DNA of 64,000 bases from NCBI RefSeq assembly GCF_910589235.1, contig NC_060964.1, positions 7,423,207-7,487,206 on the forward strand. Direction: 5' to 3'. Shown here one piece after another: positions 63,328 to 64,000 of the stretch. Made by a program: the position numbers and the translations under genes. This DNA comes from Vespa crabro (Eukaryota > Arthropoda > Insecta > Hymenoptera > Vespidae). Below the pieces are notes generated by a model that was given only the letters and a program-made list of their open reading frames with translations, had not been told where the DNA came from and did no database searches. Position 1 is the stretch's first letter. Each line of letters opens with the position of its first letter.

Positions 63328-64000
63328 GTAACTGCATCAATGTTGTATACAACGAAAATATTTAATATATGCATTGAATCCGCGTATCTGTGGTTGAGAT
63401 TCGCACGCAATTGGCATGGCTAAGCCCAAGCTCGGAGCTTTTCATAAATTTTTGCCGATCGTCATTATTAAATGAATGAAACAAATGAATGGATCGATTT
63501 CAAAATAATTATTTCAAACATGCCATTCCACGAATTTATCGATTTATATCTTATTTTATTTTTATATATGATTATATGAGAACAAATCCATATATATTTT
63601 TATAAAAATTCAATTAGATCTAAATACTAATATGAATAATTTTATTTTACGCTGTGTTACTCCGAGATTTTGGCTGGCTCATAAGCTTGTTATTTCTGAT
63701 TGATTTTGCAATTAGCTATATCAATAGTACAGCAGGCTTTCGCGTATTCTCGAATTTTCATATATCTCGATTGATATATTATTTACATATACATATATAC
63801 ATATATATATATGTTTATGTACATATTGAAGCACAGAATATGGTGCTGAGATCTTTTATAAAAATACTCACCTTCCGATAACATGATGCTTTGGGTAAGT
63901 GGTCGTTGTGATGCTTTCTTCCGCTAAAAAAAAAAAAAAAAAAAAAAAAAGACAATAGACGATGATCATATTTTTTTTTTCCCCGTATTACATGCATAAT
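63328..64000. other. Downstream intron of the RhoGEF, to window end
   Basis: No exon is seen. It includes a short (TA)/(CATA) stretch at about 63786-63812 and a poly-A run of about 24 bp at 63926-63950. The remaining exons with DH and PH domains are expected beyond the edge. Confidence 0.5.

Overview
The window is nuclear DNA from an insect, most likely a hymenopteran. The evidence is AT-rich sequence, genes split by short AT-rich introns with GT...AG ends, an animal elongator tRNA-Met, animal-only protein families (KAP3, UVRAG, an Lbc-family RhoGEF) and very many long microsatellites. I infer the order from overall style and cannot fix the genus. All gene models were joined by eye using reading-frame phase at every splice junction; no alignment was run.

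Layout. 1-12734 is gene-free and dominated by (GA)n/(CT)n, (TA)n, (GAC)n and poly-A tracts, with some more complex islands. 12735-22590 holds two tandem, same-strand copies (minus) of an IQUB-like gene, separated by about 5.3 kb of more microsatellites. 23829-50718 is gene-dense: NAA35 (-), KAP3/KIFAP3 (+), RPP40 (-), tRNA-Met(CAT) (+), NOB1 (+), CPSF1 (+), EFCAB2/DRC8 (+), ECH1 (-) and a retinol-dehydrogenase-like SDR (+). UVRAG (-) lies at 52250-55897. The 5' half of an Lbc-type RhoGEF with a C1 domain (+) starts near 57.2 kb and runs off the right edge.

Functional themes. Most genes are housekeeping: N-terminal acetylation (NatC), tRNA 5' processing (RNase P), 40S maturation, mRNA 3' processing, fatty-acid oxidation and autophagy/endosome traffic. 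RPP40, a tRNA gene, NOB1 and CPSF1 sit side by side, a run of RNA-processing loci. Four genes belong to cilium or flagellum biology (two IQUB copies, KAP3, DRC8).

Most distinctive points: the IQUB-like tandem pair, where one copy lacks the introns of the other and has a different C-terminus; a GC-AG intron in KAP3; a roughly 200-bp TIR element (MITE-like) inside a CPSF1 intron; a 69-nt in-frame candidate cassette exon and two alternative 5' ends in the RhoGEF; and the confinement of long (GA)n/(CT)n tracts to the gene-poor flanks. I found no clearly new multi-gene system.
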